The notes: generated by a model not told the origin, from the letters alone. Counted from the first letter of the stretch, positions 26,684-36,997 are shown. The stretch: 38,198 nt of DNA from an uncultured Roseovarius sp. (GCF_947259555.1 NZ_CAMYMD010000085.1:1-38198), one strand, 5' to 3'. Program-made: numbers and translations.

Positions 26684-26778
26684 GAGGTTGGCGCGGGCAG
26701 GCACCTCGCCAACCCGGTCAGATCCGGAAGGAAGCAGCCGTAACGAGCCTCGCTTGGGTCGTTGTCCAGCCTCTCACC
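26682..26778 (+). ncRNA. ffs: Signal recognition particle RNA, small (4.5S-like) form
   Basis: The conserved SRP domain IV stem-loop is present, with GGTCAGATCCGGAAGGAAGC followed by AGCCGTAACGA. This holds the GGAA tetraloop and the asymmetric loop that bind Ffh. The two ends pair: GAGAGGTTGG at 26682-26691 with CCAGCCTCTC at 26766-26775, one G-T pair. The length of about 97 bases fits the alphaproteobacterial 4.5S form. The paired 5' end overlaps the last two bases of the preceding stop codon, so its promoter must lie inside that gene, unless the RNA is cut from a longer transcript. A terminator follows 27 bases later. Confidence 0.95.
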
Positions 26779-26804
26779 CTTTCCCCCACTAGTCCGTTGG
26801 AAAC

Positions 26805-26828
26805 AAAGCCCCTGCAAACAGGGGCTTT
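26805..26828 (+). terminator. Terminator hairpin after the SRP RNA
   Basis: AAAGCCCCTG (26805-26814) pairs perfectly with CAGGGGCTTT (26819-26828) around a CAAA loop. With A bases on one side and T bases on the other it can work in both directions, so it may also stop transcripts coming from the yhaN-like gene. Confidence 0.85.
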
Positions 26829-26993
26829 GATCGAAAACACAGATCCTGGCAAACTCATCCGACGTGATTATCAGATCCGAGCCGTCGGACGGCCTGGGCC
26901 AAGACACACACAGCGTTTGCTCTGATCCGAACTGTGCGGCTTGTCCCACCAGACAAAATTGAATTGAACGATCACCACGAGGATCTTCGCGGT

Positions 26994-29900
26994 TTACTCC
27001 GGCAGGTCGTGGATATGAACGGCCGGGCACACCTCTCTGGCCATGTCGCGGAGATGGGCATGGTGGGTCAGGTAGATCACCTGTCCGGTCTCGCTCATCC
27101 TTGCCAAAAGACCGAAGGCCTCGGCGGCGCGATGATCGTCGAAGCTCTCCATGATGTCATCCGCGATAAATGGCACAGGGCCGCTGTTGCGGGCAAACTC
27201 GTGGTATCCGGCGATGCGCAGCGCCAGGTAAAGCTGCGCTCTTGCGCCGTCCGAAAGCTGATCGGCGTGTTTGGAGCCGCCGTCGGTCGCCAGCGCCACC
27301 AGGATTTCACTGGCACCGTCGGGCTGTGCGGCCAGACCCGAATAGCCGTTTCGAGACATGATGCGGAACGCCTCCGAGGCCCGCTCCAGCATGCCGCTGC
27401 GATGCGTGTCGCGATAGCTTCTGAGGGCGGCGTCGACGGCAAGGAGGCCGAGGCGTTGCCGCAGGTGACGCCGGGCGCCTTCCTCGATTTCCAGCAGCAG
27501 GGTCTGGCGCTGTTCGTCCAGCCGCGCCACGGCACCGTCACCGCCCACGGCCTCTACCGCCTCGTGGGCCTTGCGAAACGTGTCCTGCGCGTCTTCCTGG
27601 GTGGCGCGCAGCCTGTCCAGGTCGTTTCGCAGGCTGTCTGCGCGCGCCGCGAGCGCGTCGGCGTCAACCCCTTCGAGCCGCGCGCGCGCCGCTTCAACCG
27701 TGCTGCTGCGCATCCGGGTGCAAAGGTCTTCGGCCAGATCGCGCCGCGCCGCGCGCACTCTCGATAGCTCTCCGGCGCGGGTCAGCGCATCGCGGGCCTC
27801 TGCCCAGGTGGCGGCCCCGAAATGGCGGGCAAATTCGGCGGTGCGACCCTGGTGAATCCTGGCGGCCTCCTCGACCTCGCCGAGGCTCTGCCGGGCCGCC
27901 ATCAGGCGTTTTTCGATGTCGGCGCGCCGCGCCTCCTCGCGGTCTGCGGCGCGCAGACGCGTGGTGAGGGTGCGCCAGAGGTAGGGTGCCGGGCCGTCGA
28001 CCGCCAGCCCGAGCCGGTCTGCCAGTGCCTTGACCGCCTGTTCGAAGCTGTCGATGTTGGCCTGCATGGTCTGCGTGCGGTGTGTCAGATCGGCGACCTC
28101 GCGGTGATGCTCGCGCAGGCGATCGAGTTCTTCGAGGATCGCGCGCATCTCGGCGACGCCGGGCGATGCGCCTGCCATCCAGGTCTCGGCGCAGGCAGCC
28201 TGCCAGGCATCGTGCCAGTCGGCCTGTGCGTCGAGGGCGGATTGCAGCGCAGCTTCGCGGCGATTGAGATCCTGCTGCGACTGCGCAGCAGTCTCCTGCA
28301 AGCCCTCGATCTGGGTGGCGCGGTCGAGCAGGGATTGCGCGGATTCGAGCGCCGGGGCCAGCCCGGTGTCACGCGGCATCTCATAGCCCATGCGGGTCAG
28401 CGCGGCCAAAAGATCGGCCCGTGCCCGCGCGACGCGTTGCTGGTGGCGGGCCTGATCGCGCAGGGCGCCCTCATGGGTGTCCGCCGCCTGTTGCGCCGCG
28501 TCCAGCCGATCCAGCCAGGCGCGGAACGCTGGCATGTCCATGTCGGCGGGAAGGGCGCCAGAGACAGACGCCACGGTCGCGGCCAGATCCCGCGCCAGCG
28601 CGTCGCACCGCGATTTAGCCTGGTCCGCCTGGTCACGGGCCGTTTCGACCTGCCGTTCGGCCTCGGCCAGATCCCGGTCGGCCCCGGCTGCCTTTTCGGC
28701 ATGGGCGCGATGTTGCGCGAGCGTGGCCGTCACCTGATCGTCAAGGCGCAGGGCCTTTTCAAAACGGTCGGCGGTGTCGCCTGTCAGGGCGGCACGGTGA
28801 CATGACCATTCGGTTTCGCGCCGCGCCCTGATTTGCGCGGCCTCTTCGATGGTCACCAATGTCGTGGCGCCGATGGCGTCGCGTTTCGCCCGCGCCTGTT
28901 GCAGGGCGAGGTCGAGTTGATCCAGACGGTCTTGCGCGCGCTCGGCGTCTCTGCCCGCTGTGGCAATCTCCGCCTCGAGCTGCTCGAGGGCGGCGTGGTC
29001 GGGGCGTGCCAGATCCGCCAGCGCGGCGGCCTCGCCGGACCAGGGGGCCAGCGCCGCCAGCGCCCGTTTCAACTCTGCCGCCGTCTCCTCCGCCCGTGCC
29101 TGCGCGCGATCGCATGCGCCGGTCGGATCGTCGCGCCGAATGCCCTGCACCAGACCGTCGAGCCCGCCAAGGTCGGACGCATTGCCCCCGGCCTCTTGCA
29201 AGCGACGTGTCGCACGTTGCAGGGCGGCGCGGGCGTCCTCCACCTCCGTGTGCGCGGCCTCAAGGGCTGTTTCGAGGCCGGAATTCCGCTCGATCAGGTC
29301 CCGGATGCGGCCAAGTGCGCGCGCGTCCGGCAAAAGGGTGACCGGATCTGCCCCGGTCTGCCCGAGACGCGAGAGGCTTTGCTGCATCGCCTCGGTTCTC
29401 GAGGCGAGATCGCCGTGCCGCCGGGGCAGATCCTTGATCGCCTCGTCATGCGCCGATTTCAGGCCCTCGACCTCGGCGATGGTCTCACGCAACTCCAGAA
29501 CAGGCCGATCCGGCACACAGCCTTGCAGTTCGGTGTCCAGCCCTGCCACGGTCGCCCGCGCGGTCTCCAGCCGGGTGGCGATGGCGGCCTCTGCGCGGTC
29601 CAGCTCGGGCAGCTCGGTGAGCCATCCCTCGGGCGGGTCCGGTAACGCGCCGTAACCGGCAATCTCGGCGTCGAGGCGCTCCAGCCTTGGCAAGAGCGGG
29701 ATGGCGGCGCTCAGGCGCTCGGTCTCGAGCACCTCGGCCTGTGCGGTTTCAACCGCCTCTCGCGCCTCTTGCCATGCGTCCCGGGCCCTGTCGCGGTCCG
29801 TCGACAGGCGGGCATATTCGGCCGCGGCGGTGTCCAGATCCCTGATCTGCCTGCCCAGGTCGTCAAAGGCGGCACCAAGCTCGCGCAGCGCGCCCTTGCG

Positions 29901-30437
29901 CCCGGTCCTGTTCAGAAACACCTCGGACTCGGCGCGCAACTCGTCCAGTTGCGCGGCCAGATCGGTCAGGCCGGCGCTGGCCTGAAAGAGGAGTTCGCCC
30001 AGGTCGCCCTTGCTGGCCAGGATGCTCTCGCCCCCGTCGTCAAGGGTCTGCCGGTTGAGCGAGAACATTGCCGCGTAAGACGACCGATCAAGCCCGCGCA
30101 GCCCGCCATGCAACAATGCCTCGCCCACCGGCGCGCCGCTCGTATCGAGCAGCGAGGCGTCGCGCTTCTTGACCCGGACCAGATCATGCGTGCGCCCGTC
30201 AATCTCGAGCGCGGCCCCCAGTTGCATGGTCTGATAGGAATGAAGAAACGCCATCCGGCTTTGCACGGGGATCTGGAACAGAAAATCAAGCCAGCCGTCG
30301 AGCAGGGTGGATTTCCCGGCCTCGTTGGCCCCGTAGATCACGTGCAGGTCGGGGGTGCCGGGGGCGGGCGCCGGAAAGGTGAGGCTCACGTCGGTGAACT
30401 TGCCATAGCGGGTGAGGTCGAGCCGGTTCAGTCGCAT
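26994..30437 (-). CDS. YhaN-like AAA/SMC-type ATPase (SbcC/Rad50-related)
   Basis: This 1147-residue ATPase has the Walker A motif GANEAGKST at 36-44 and a Q-loop region soon after. Several hundred residues of Glu-, Ala-, Arg- and Gln-rich sequence follow (about 170-1000), predicted coiled coil. At the C terminus it has the signature LSDGARAQLYLALRIA (from 1061), Walker B/D-loop PFIADDIMESFDD (near 1090) and the switch histidine in YLTHHAHL. No CxxC zinc hook was noticed in the middle, unlike Rad50/SbcC. It follows the metallophosphoesterase gene by three bases (TGA GCG ATG), so the two form a pair like YhaO-YhaN of Bacillus. The pair probably handles DNA ends or structures, an inference from relatives. 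Confidence 0.9.
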   Translation of the reverse strand: MRLNRLDLTRYGKFTDVSLTFPAPAPGTPDLHVIYGANEAGKSTLLDGWLDFLFQIPVQSRMAFLHSYQTMQLGAALEIDGRTHDLVRVKKRDASLLDTSGAPVGEALLHGGLRGLDRSSYAAMFSLNRQTLDDGGESILASKGDLGELLFQASAGLTDLAAQLDELRAESEVFLNRTGRKGALRELGAAFDDLGRQIRDLDTAAAEYARLSTDRDRARDAWQEAREAVETAQAEVLETERLSAAIPLLPRLERLDAEIAGYGALPDPPEGWLTELPELDRAEAAIATRLETARATVAGLDTELQGCVPDRPVLELRETIAEVEGLKSAHDEAIKDLPRRHGDLASRTEAMQQSLSRLGQTGADPVTLLPDARALGRIRDLIERNSGLETALEAAHTEVEDARAALQRATRRLQEAGGNASDLGGLDGLVQGIRRDDPTGACDRAQARAEETAAELKRALAALAPWSGEAAALADLARPDHAALEQLEAEIATAGRDAERAQDRLDQLDLALQQARAKRDAIGATTLVTIEEAAQIRARRETEWSCHRAALTGDTADRFEKALRLDDQVTATLAQHRAHAEKAAGADRDLAEAERQVETARDQADQAKSRCDALARDLAATVASVSGALPADMDMPAFRAWLDRLDAAQQAADTHEGALRDQARHQQRVARARADLLAALTRMGYEMPRDTGLAPALESAQSLLDRATQIEGLQETAAQSQQDLNRREAALQSALDAQADWHDAWQAACAETWMAGASPGVAEMRAILEELDRLREHHREVADLTHRTQTMQANIDSFEQAVKALADRLGLAVDGPAPYLWRTLTTRLRAADREEARRADIEKRLMAARQSLGEVEEAARIHQGRTAEFARHFGAATWAEARDALTRAGELSRVRAARRDLAEDLCTRMRSSTVEAARARLEGVDADALAARADSLRNDLDRLRATQEDAQDTFRKAHEAVEAVGGDGAVARLDEQRQTLLLEIEEGARRHLRQRLGLLAVDAALRSYRDTHRSGMLERASEAFRIMSRNGYSGLAAQPDGASEILVALATDGGSKHADQLSDGARAQLYLALRIAGYHEFARNSGPVPFIADDIMESFDDHRAAEAFGLLARMSETGQVIYLTHHAHLRDMAREVCPAVHIHDLPE

Positions 30438-30440
30438 CGC

Positions 30441-31685
30441 TCAGCCCCCGTTTTCTTCGAGGCGCGCGAGCACCTCCATCGCGCCCCGCTGCATCGCCTC
30501 GGTGATGGCGGCGGCGGTCTGTTCCTCGCTGTCGCCCAGCAGCCCCCGCAACTCGCGCGGGAGGTGTTTCAGCAGGCGATCGACCTCGGCCTGTACCGCC
30601 GGGGCATCGGGGGGCAGGCCTGCCTGCTCGATGATCCGCGCCAGTTCGCCCACCGCGCCAGCCGGAGAGGCGGTCGCGCCGGTATCCAGAGCGACCTCGA
30701 TCTTGTCGATCCAAAGCGTGCCGATCTGCTCTGCGACGGCCTGTGCCTCGGCGTGCAGCACATCGGCGTCACGCCCGATCCTCCAGGCCAGCGGTGTCGC
30801 CCCGGTCAGCACGGGCCGCACGATCAGGTGCTCGCCCGCGTGCTCGCGCCGCGCCGCGCGAATGGCGTGTTTCATCGCCTCCACGAGATCGGGCCAGTCA
30901 GAGAGCTGGCCGCACGCCACCACGAGCCGCTCGAACTGCGCCACGGCAAGGTGGCGTTCCGCGAGATCGACCGCCCCGTCATCGGCCACCGATACCAGCG
31001 TGACCGACTTGGCCCCGGCCTCGCCGATGTCGCGCCCCTGCGGGATGCCGGGCATGACCACGGTCGTGGCACCGGGATAGGCGGCGCGCTGGTGGATATG
31101 CCCCAGTGCCCAGTAGTCGAACCCGGTGGCCTGAAGATCCGACAGGGCGCAGGGCGCGTAGGGGTCGTGCCCCTGCGCGCCGCCCAGCGAGGTGTGCAGC
31201 AGGCCGATATTAAACGCGCCCCGCACCGGGGGCAGGAACCGGTCGAGCAGGCTCTCGGGGGCGTGGGGGTCGCGGAACGAAATGCCGTGCACCGCGACCG
31301 CATGCCCGCCCCAGGTGGTCTCATTGACGTCAGCCTTGCCGGAAAACACCGTCACACTGTCCGGCAGCATCAGTTCGCGCGTGATCTTCGAGGCGGCGTC
31401 ATGGTTGCCGCGGATCACGAAGGCCGGGATGCCGGCGGCCGCCAACCGCTCCATCTCCTGTGCGAGAAAACGCGCCGTTTTCATCGAGGTCTGGCCGCCA
31501 TCGTACAGGTCGCCCGCGATCAGCAGGGCCTGGACATCCTCGGCCAGGCACAGATCGACGATCCGGGCAAACGTGGCCCGGGTGGCGTTGCCGACAAGCT
31601 CGGCCAGTCCTTCATCGCGCAGGGCAAGGGATTTGAGGGGGGAGTCGAGGTGAATATCCGCCGTGTGAACGAACTTGAATGCCAC
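30441..31685 (-). CDS. YhaO/SbcD-like metallophosphoesterase (DNA nuclease subunit)
   Basis: This 414-residue protein has all five phosphoesterase motifs of Mre11/SbcD: FVHTADIHLD (D10, H12), LIAGDLYDGG, VIRGNHDAA, LLHTSLGG and LGHIHQRA. A C-terminal capping region follows, with a helical end typical of YhaO, probably where the ATPase partner docks. It is the first gene of the two-gene unit. Metal-dependent exonuclease or endonuclease activity is expected from the intact motifs. The gene has about 260 bases of upstream sequence that hold its promoter and what looks like a gene remnant on the other strand. Confidence 0.9.
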   Translation of the reverse strand: MAFKFVHTADIHLDSPLKSLALRDEGLAELVGNATRATFARIVDLCLAEDVQALLIAGDLYDGGQTSMKTARFLAQEMERLAAAGIPAFVIRGNHDAASKITRELMLPDSVTVFSGKADVNETTWGGHAVAVHGISFRDPHAPESLLDRFLPPVRGAFNIGLLHTSLGGAQGHDPYAPCALSDLQATGFDYWALGHIHQRAAYPGATTVVMPGIPQGRDIGEAGAKSVTLVSVADDGAVDLAERHLAVAQFERLVVACGQLSDWPDLVEAMKHAIRAARREHAGEHLIVRPVLTGATPLAWRIGRDADVLHAEAQAVAEQIGTLWIDKIEVALDTGATASPAGAVGELARIIEQAGLPPDAPAVQAEVDRLLKHLPRELRGLLGDSEEQTAAAITEAMQRGAMEVLARLEENGG

Positions 31686-31738
31686 CTCGACCCCGCGTTG
31701 CTGATGAAAGCTTTGGCTGACCTTGCGACTACGCCGCG

Positions 31739-31930
31739 GTGACCGTCAAGCGGGAAGTACACAATCCGCCTTTCGGCAAGGATCAGGGCGATATAACCGA
31801 CGTCATGACCCTGCCGGATGGCCTGCCCCCGCCGGAGCGCCATTCAGGTATCGAGATCATGGCACCGGGTCTGTTTCTGCCGCGTGTCTTCGAGCCTGAG
31901 CCGTGTCGCCACCTGATCGGTCTTAATAAC
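31739..31930 (+). pseudogene. Probable remnant of a redoxin/2OG-Fe(II) oxygenase-type gene
   Basis: On the plus strand the frame from 31739 contains LPPPERHSGIEIMAPGLFLP, then RVFEPEPCRHLIGL. From memory this closely resembles the segment that leads into the oxygenase domain of a proteobacterial protein family (PAPV-LPRVFEPELCR-LI-LY). Similarity stops after LIGL, and the frame ends 17 codons later inside the 3' end of mch. The catalytic part is missing, and the region before residue 30 is not recognisable. I read it as a leftover of a deleted gene, not a working one. The match is from memory. Confidence 0.42.
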
Positions 31931-31947
31931 GACGCGCAAGCGGCGCC

Positions 31948-32976
31948 TCACACCGGCATCAGCACCCAGTAATCCAGATCGAGCAGCACATGCGGCAAAT
32001 ACTTGCCGTCCTCGCCCTTGAGCGTGAACGGCGCGCCGCCCTTGGTCGCCACCAGCCGCAGGCGCAGCGCGCCGACGCCCGGCGCATCCACCTCGGCGCG
32101 GTCCAGCACCTCGGACCACGCGCGCACGGTGTCGCCCGCAAAGCACGGGTTGGCGTGGCTGCCTGCATTGATCGCGGCGATCATCTGCGCATTGGCCAGC
32201 CCATTAAACGACAGCGCCCGCGCCATCGAGATCACGTGCCCGCCATAGATCAGCCGCTTGCCATCGGCGCGCGGCGTGGCGTCGAAATGCGTCTTCGAGG
32301 TGTTCTGCCACAGCCGCGTCGCCATCATGTGCTCGGCTTCCTCGATGGTCACGCCGTCGACATGGTCGATCCGCTCGCCCACCTCGTAATCGCCGACCCG
32401 GTGCGGCTCGCCGGCCAGCCCGAAATCGTAATGGCTGAAATCGAGCCCTGCGGGGATCACCAGATCGCCCGGGTCCACCACCGCCGCCGTCTCGGGCACC
32501 ACCGCCTCGGGGGCGGGCGCATCAAGGTTGTTCTTGCGCACCATCACCCAGCGCACAAACTCCATCACCGGCAAATCGTGCTGGTTGACCCCCGTGGTGC
32601 GCACATAGACCACCCCGGTCTTGCCGGATGAATTCTGCTTCAGCCCGATTACCTCGGATTGGCTGCGCAGCGTGTCGCCGGGATAGACCGGGCGCAGCCA
32701 GCGCGCCTCGGCATAGCCCAGATTGGCCACGGCATTGAGCGAAATATCCGGCACCGACTTGCCAAACACGATGTGAAACGCGGCCATGTCGTCGATCGGG
32801 CTGTCGGGCAAGCCGCTCGCGCGGGCAAATTCATTCGAGGAATAGAGCGCATGCCGCGCCGGATAAAGCGCATGATAGAGCGCCCGCTCACCCCCCGACA
32901 CGCTGCGCGGCACCGCGTGGCGGATCACCTCACCCAGCCTGTAATCCTCGAAAAACCGCCCCGGATTGGTCTTCAT
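31948..32976 (-). CDS. mch: Mesaconyl-C1-CoA hydratase (beta-methylmalyl-CoA dehydratase)
   Basis: This 342-residue enzyme of the ethylmalonyl-CoA pathway adds water to mesaconyl-C1-CoA to give beta-methylmalyl-CoA. It has two MaoC-type hot-dog domains (about 5-160 and 180-340), with KTNPGRFFEDYRLG at the start, FGKSVPDISLNAVANLGYAE and YPGDTLRSQSEVIG in the first, and YGGHVISMARALSFNGLANA in the second. Length and sequence fit Mch of Rhodobacter sphaeroides. I use ATG 32976, since GGGAGAG stands about eight bases before it; a GTG at 32982 overlaps the previous stop codon and would add two residues. It is the last gene of a four-gene operon with mcl2, so the metabolic context agrees. Confidence 0.9.
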   Translation of the reverse strand: MKTNPGRFFEDYRLGEVIRHAVPRSVSGGERALYHALYPARHALYSSNEFARASGLPDSPIDDMAAFHIVFGKSVPDISLNAVANLGYAEARWLRPVYPGDTLRSQSEVIGLKQNSSGKTGVVYVRTTGVNQHDLPVMEFVRWVMVRKNNLDAPAPEAVVPETAAVVDPGDLVIPAGLDFSHYDFGLAGEPHRVGDYEVGERIDHVDGVTIEEAEHMMATRLWQNTSKTHFDATPRADGKRLIYGGHVISMARALSFNGLANAQMIAAINAGSHANPCFAGDTVRAWSEVLDRAEVDAPGVGALRLRLVATKGGAPFTLKGEDGKYLPHVLLDLDYWVLMPV

Positions 32977-32978
32977 CG

Positions 32979-33182
32979 TCACTGCTCTCCCAGCTTCATA
33001 TAAGGCGCATACGCGCCCTCTTTCTCCTTCACCACGGCCTGCCCGCAGCGCATCACGCCATTGGCCCCGTCAAAGGCATAGGTCGGATCGCCGTACAGCT
33101 CCCAACCGGCGTTCAGCGCCGCCGTCACCTTGTGGCAAAACTCCGACGCGTCGTCGGCAGAGAGAAAACGATAGAGTTTCAT
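32979..33182 (-). CDS. DUF1737 family small protein
   Basis: This 67-residue protein MKLYRFLSADDASEFCHKV... fits the DUF1737 family: LNAGWELYGDPTYAF in the middle and CGQAVVKE near the end. Its function is not known. It lies between the NnrU-family gene (4 bases before its ATG) and mch (ATG two bases after its stop), so it is part of the mcl2-mch operon. The frame is open upstream for 15 more codons, but those overlap the previous gene and the ATG at 33182 fits the family start. Confidence 0.82.
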   Translation of the reverse strand: MKLYRFLSADDASEFCHKVTAALNAGWELYGDPTYAFDGANGVMRCGQAVVKEKEGAYAPYMKLGEQ

Positions 33183-33186
33183 AGGC

Positions 33187-33732
33187 TCACCCCGGGAACG
33201 GCCAGACACCCAGCCAGTTGTGAACAAAGGTCATGACAAGGAACAGCACCACCGTGATGATCACGAGCAGCACATCCTTTTTCGCCTCGCCCGGTTCGGG
33301 GCGCTCCCATTCTTCCGAGAGGTTGATCACCACCACCTCCAGCACCGCCCAGGCCAGCAGCCCGCCAAACAGCACCAGCGAGGCCAGGTCGCCATTGACC
33401 AGCAAATGCGCCACCGCCCAGATCTTGACGGCGGTCAGCTGCGGATGCCGCATCGCCCCGCGCAGCCGCCCCTTGGTGGCGCTCATGCCGTAGACAAAGA
33501 CAGCCGCCAGCATCATCAGGTTATTGAGATGCACCGTCCAGCCGGGCGGAAACCAGATATTGACGAAATCCGCCTGCCGATAGCCATAGATCATCAGCAC
33601 CAGACCGGCCAGAATGCCCACGGCCGCCAGCCCCTTGCCCGCATTGCCCATCCGTGCGCGCAGATCGGGCGCCACCCGTTTGAAGAGATGCGCCGCGACC
33701 CAGAGGATCAGCCCGAGGATAAGGTACGTCAT
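33187..33732 (-). CDS. NnrU family membrane protein
   Basis: This 181-residue protein has five to six hydrophobic segments and the NnrU pattern: AAHLFKRVAP at the start, GYRQADFVNIWFPP, LMMLAAVFVYGMS, MRHPQLTAVKIWAVAHLLVNGD and a C-terminal membrane segment. NnrU was first found near nitric-oxide reduction genes and is related to isoprenylcysteine methyltransferase-like and NnrS-associated proteins; its biochemical role is unclear. Here it sits in the ethylmalonyl-CoA operon, six bases after mcl2. Nothing in the window suggests denitrification. Confidence 0.85.
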   Translation of the reverse strand: MTYLILGLILWVAAHLFKRVAPDLRARMGNAGKGLAAVGILAGLVLMIYGYRQADFVNIWFPPGWTVHLNNLMMLAAVFVYGMSATKGRLRGAMRHPQLTAVKIWAVAHLLVNGDLASLVLFGGLLAWAVLEVVVINLSEEWERPEPGEAKKDVLLVIITVVLFLVMTFVHNWLGVWPFPG

Positions 33733-33738
33733 TGGTTG

Positions 33739-34599
33739 CTACTCCGCTGCCATGTCCCGTATCGCCTGCGCGCGGGCAAGAGTGCGCTGTGCCGCGACGA
33801 CATGCAGATTCTCCACGATCTGACCGTCGACCACCGCGATCCCCTGCCCCGAGGCCCGGCTTTCTTCATAGGCTGCGATCTGGCGTTCGGCCAGTTCAAT
33901 CTCGGAATTGTTGGGGGAAAACGCCGTATTCGCAATCTCAAGCTGCGCGGGGTGAATGAGCGTCTTGCCATCAAAGCCCAGATCGCGCCCCTGCTCACAT
34001 TCGGCCTTCAGACCATCCCCGTCACGGAACCGATTGTAAACACCATCAACCGTGACAATCCGCGCGGCACGCGCGGCCATCACGATCATTTGCAGGGCAC
34101 ACCACAGCGGCATGCGATCCGCCCGCACCCGACAGCCGAGATCCTTGATCAGGTCATTGGTCCCGGCAACCAGCCCGGTGACCTGACGGTGCGCCGCGAT
34201 CTCGCGCGCGTTGAACACGCTGACCGGCGTTTCCATCATCGTCCAGACGGGCAGATCTGCGCCGATCACATCTGACAGGTTGTCGATATCCGAGGGCGTG
34301 TTGACCTTGGGCAAGAGGATCGCGTCGGCGCCAGCATCGCGCAGCGCGCGGGCGTCTTCCAATCCCCATTCGGTGGTCAGTGCATTGATCCGCACGATCT
34401 TGGACCGCTTGCCATAGCCGCCCTGCCGCAGCGCATCCACCAAAGTGGCGCGGGCCTCGGCCTTGGCATCAGGGGCGACGGCATCCTCCAGATCAAAGAT
34501 GATCGCATCGGTCGGCAAATCGCGTGCCTTTTCCAAAGCGCGCTCTTTCGAGCCGGGGATATAGAGCACCGAACGATAGGGATGCGCGTTGCTGTCCAT
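33739..34599 (-). CDS. mcl2: (3S)-malyl-CoA thioesterase (Mcl2-type HpcH/HpaI protein)
   Basis: This 286-residue TIM-barrel protein of the CitE/HpcH family has RSVLYIPGSKERALEKA, the metal-binding DLEDAV, LLPKVNTPSDI, METPVSVFN, AGTNDL and DGKTLIHPAQLEIAN. Its length and sequence are closer to Mcl2 of Rhodobacter sphaeroides, which hydrolyses malyl-CoA to malate, than to the longer Mcl1 lyase. The same order of mch, mcl2, mdh and sucC exists in that species, from memory, which supports the call. I use ATG 34599 behind GAGAGGG; an ATG ten codons earlier has no such site. It is the first gene of the operon. Lyase activity cannot be excluded by sequence alone. Confidence 0.82.
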   Translation of the reverse strand: MDSNAHPYRSVLYIPGSKERALEKARDLPTDAIIFDLEDAVAPDAKAEARATLVDALRQGGYGKRSKIVRINALTTEWGLEDARALRDAGADAILLPKVNTPSDIDNLSDVIGADLPVWTMMETPVSVFNAREIAAHRQVTGLVAGTNDLIKDLGCRVRADRMPLWCALQMIVMAARAARIVTVDGVYNRFRDGDGLKAECEQGRDLGFDGKTLIHPAQLEIANTAFSPNNSEIELAERQIAAYEESRASGQGIAVVDGQIVENLHVVAAQRTLARAQAIRDMAAE

Positions 34600-34653
34600 G
34601 GGTCTGCCCTCTCTCGTATTCTGCTGCATGCAATAATCTTGCGCAGGAATGGC

Positions 34654-34675
34654 ACTTTTGAACGTAAAAGTTCAA
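34654..34675. promoter_or_regulatory. Overlapping inverted repeats upstream of mcl2
   Basis: ACTTTT-GAACGT-AAAAGT (34654-34671) and TTGAAC-GTAAAA-GTTCAA (34658-34675) are both perfect six-base inverted repeats with six-base spacers, shifted by four bases. They lie about 55-75 bases before the mcl2 start, a good place for control of the mcl2-mch operon. No regulator is known to me for this sequence. Confidence 0.4.
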
Positions 34676-34795
34676 GCCCCTTTTTGCCGCGATGCAGCAT
34701 CCGCCCCCGTCGCGGCGCATTAACCGGTTGTTCACCTCTCCTTTGCCAAGCTGATCCCGAGACGGCAGGGACAAATCCGAAGAAAGGATGAGACG

Positions 34796-35101
34796 ATGCT
34801 GCGACAACTGATCCCGGCGCTTGCCGTGCTTGGCCTTCTTGCAAGCGGCGCACAGGCGCAATCGCGCAATTGTGCCCCGCGCGAGGTGGTGTTGGACCGC
34901 CTCGCCACCGCTTACGGCGAGACGCGGCACTCCATGGGACTTGGTGCGCAAGGCGTGGTGATCGAGGTGTTCGCCTCGCAAAGCTCCGGCAGCTGGACGA
35001 TCACGGTGACGCGGCCCGGCGGTCTGACCTGCCTGATTGCCAGCGGTCAGGCATTCGAGGCGCTGGCCGACCCACTGCCAGACCCCGGCAACGACGCCTG
35101 A
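34796..35101 (+). CDS. Small secreted protein of unknown function
   Basis: This 101-residue protein has a clear signal peptide, MLRQLIPALAVLGLLASG, with a likely cut after AQA at residue 21. The mature part of about 80 residues has two cysteines (C26 and C79) that could form a disulfide in the periplasm, and strands VVIEVFAS and SWTITVTRP. I recognise no family with certainty. AAAGGA lies seven to eight bases before ATG. It is divergent from mcl2 and ends ten bases from the convergent permease gene. Confidence 0.8.
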   Translation: MLRQLIPALAVLGLLASGAQAQSRNCAPREVVLDRLATAYGETRHSMGLGAQGVVIEVFASQSSGSWTITVTRPGGLTCLIASGQAFEALADPLPDPGNDA

Positions 35102-35111
35102 ACAGCGCCTG

Positions 35112-36974
<1,863 letters not shown>

Positions 36975-36997
36975 TCGACAACCGCTGGGAAATGGTG

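Noticed and set aside
26829..26993. A second small RNA or gene after the SRP RNA terminator
   Set aside because: No known RNA motif or protein similarity; only a weak hairpin near 26975 that might end the YhaN-like gene.
29769..31742. A 657-codon plus-strand open frame opposite the YhaN/YhaO pair
   Set aside because: The minus strand carries complete ATPase and nuclease motifs over the same bases; the plus frame shows none.
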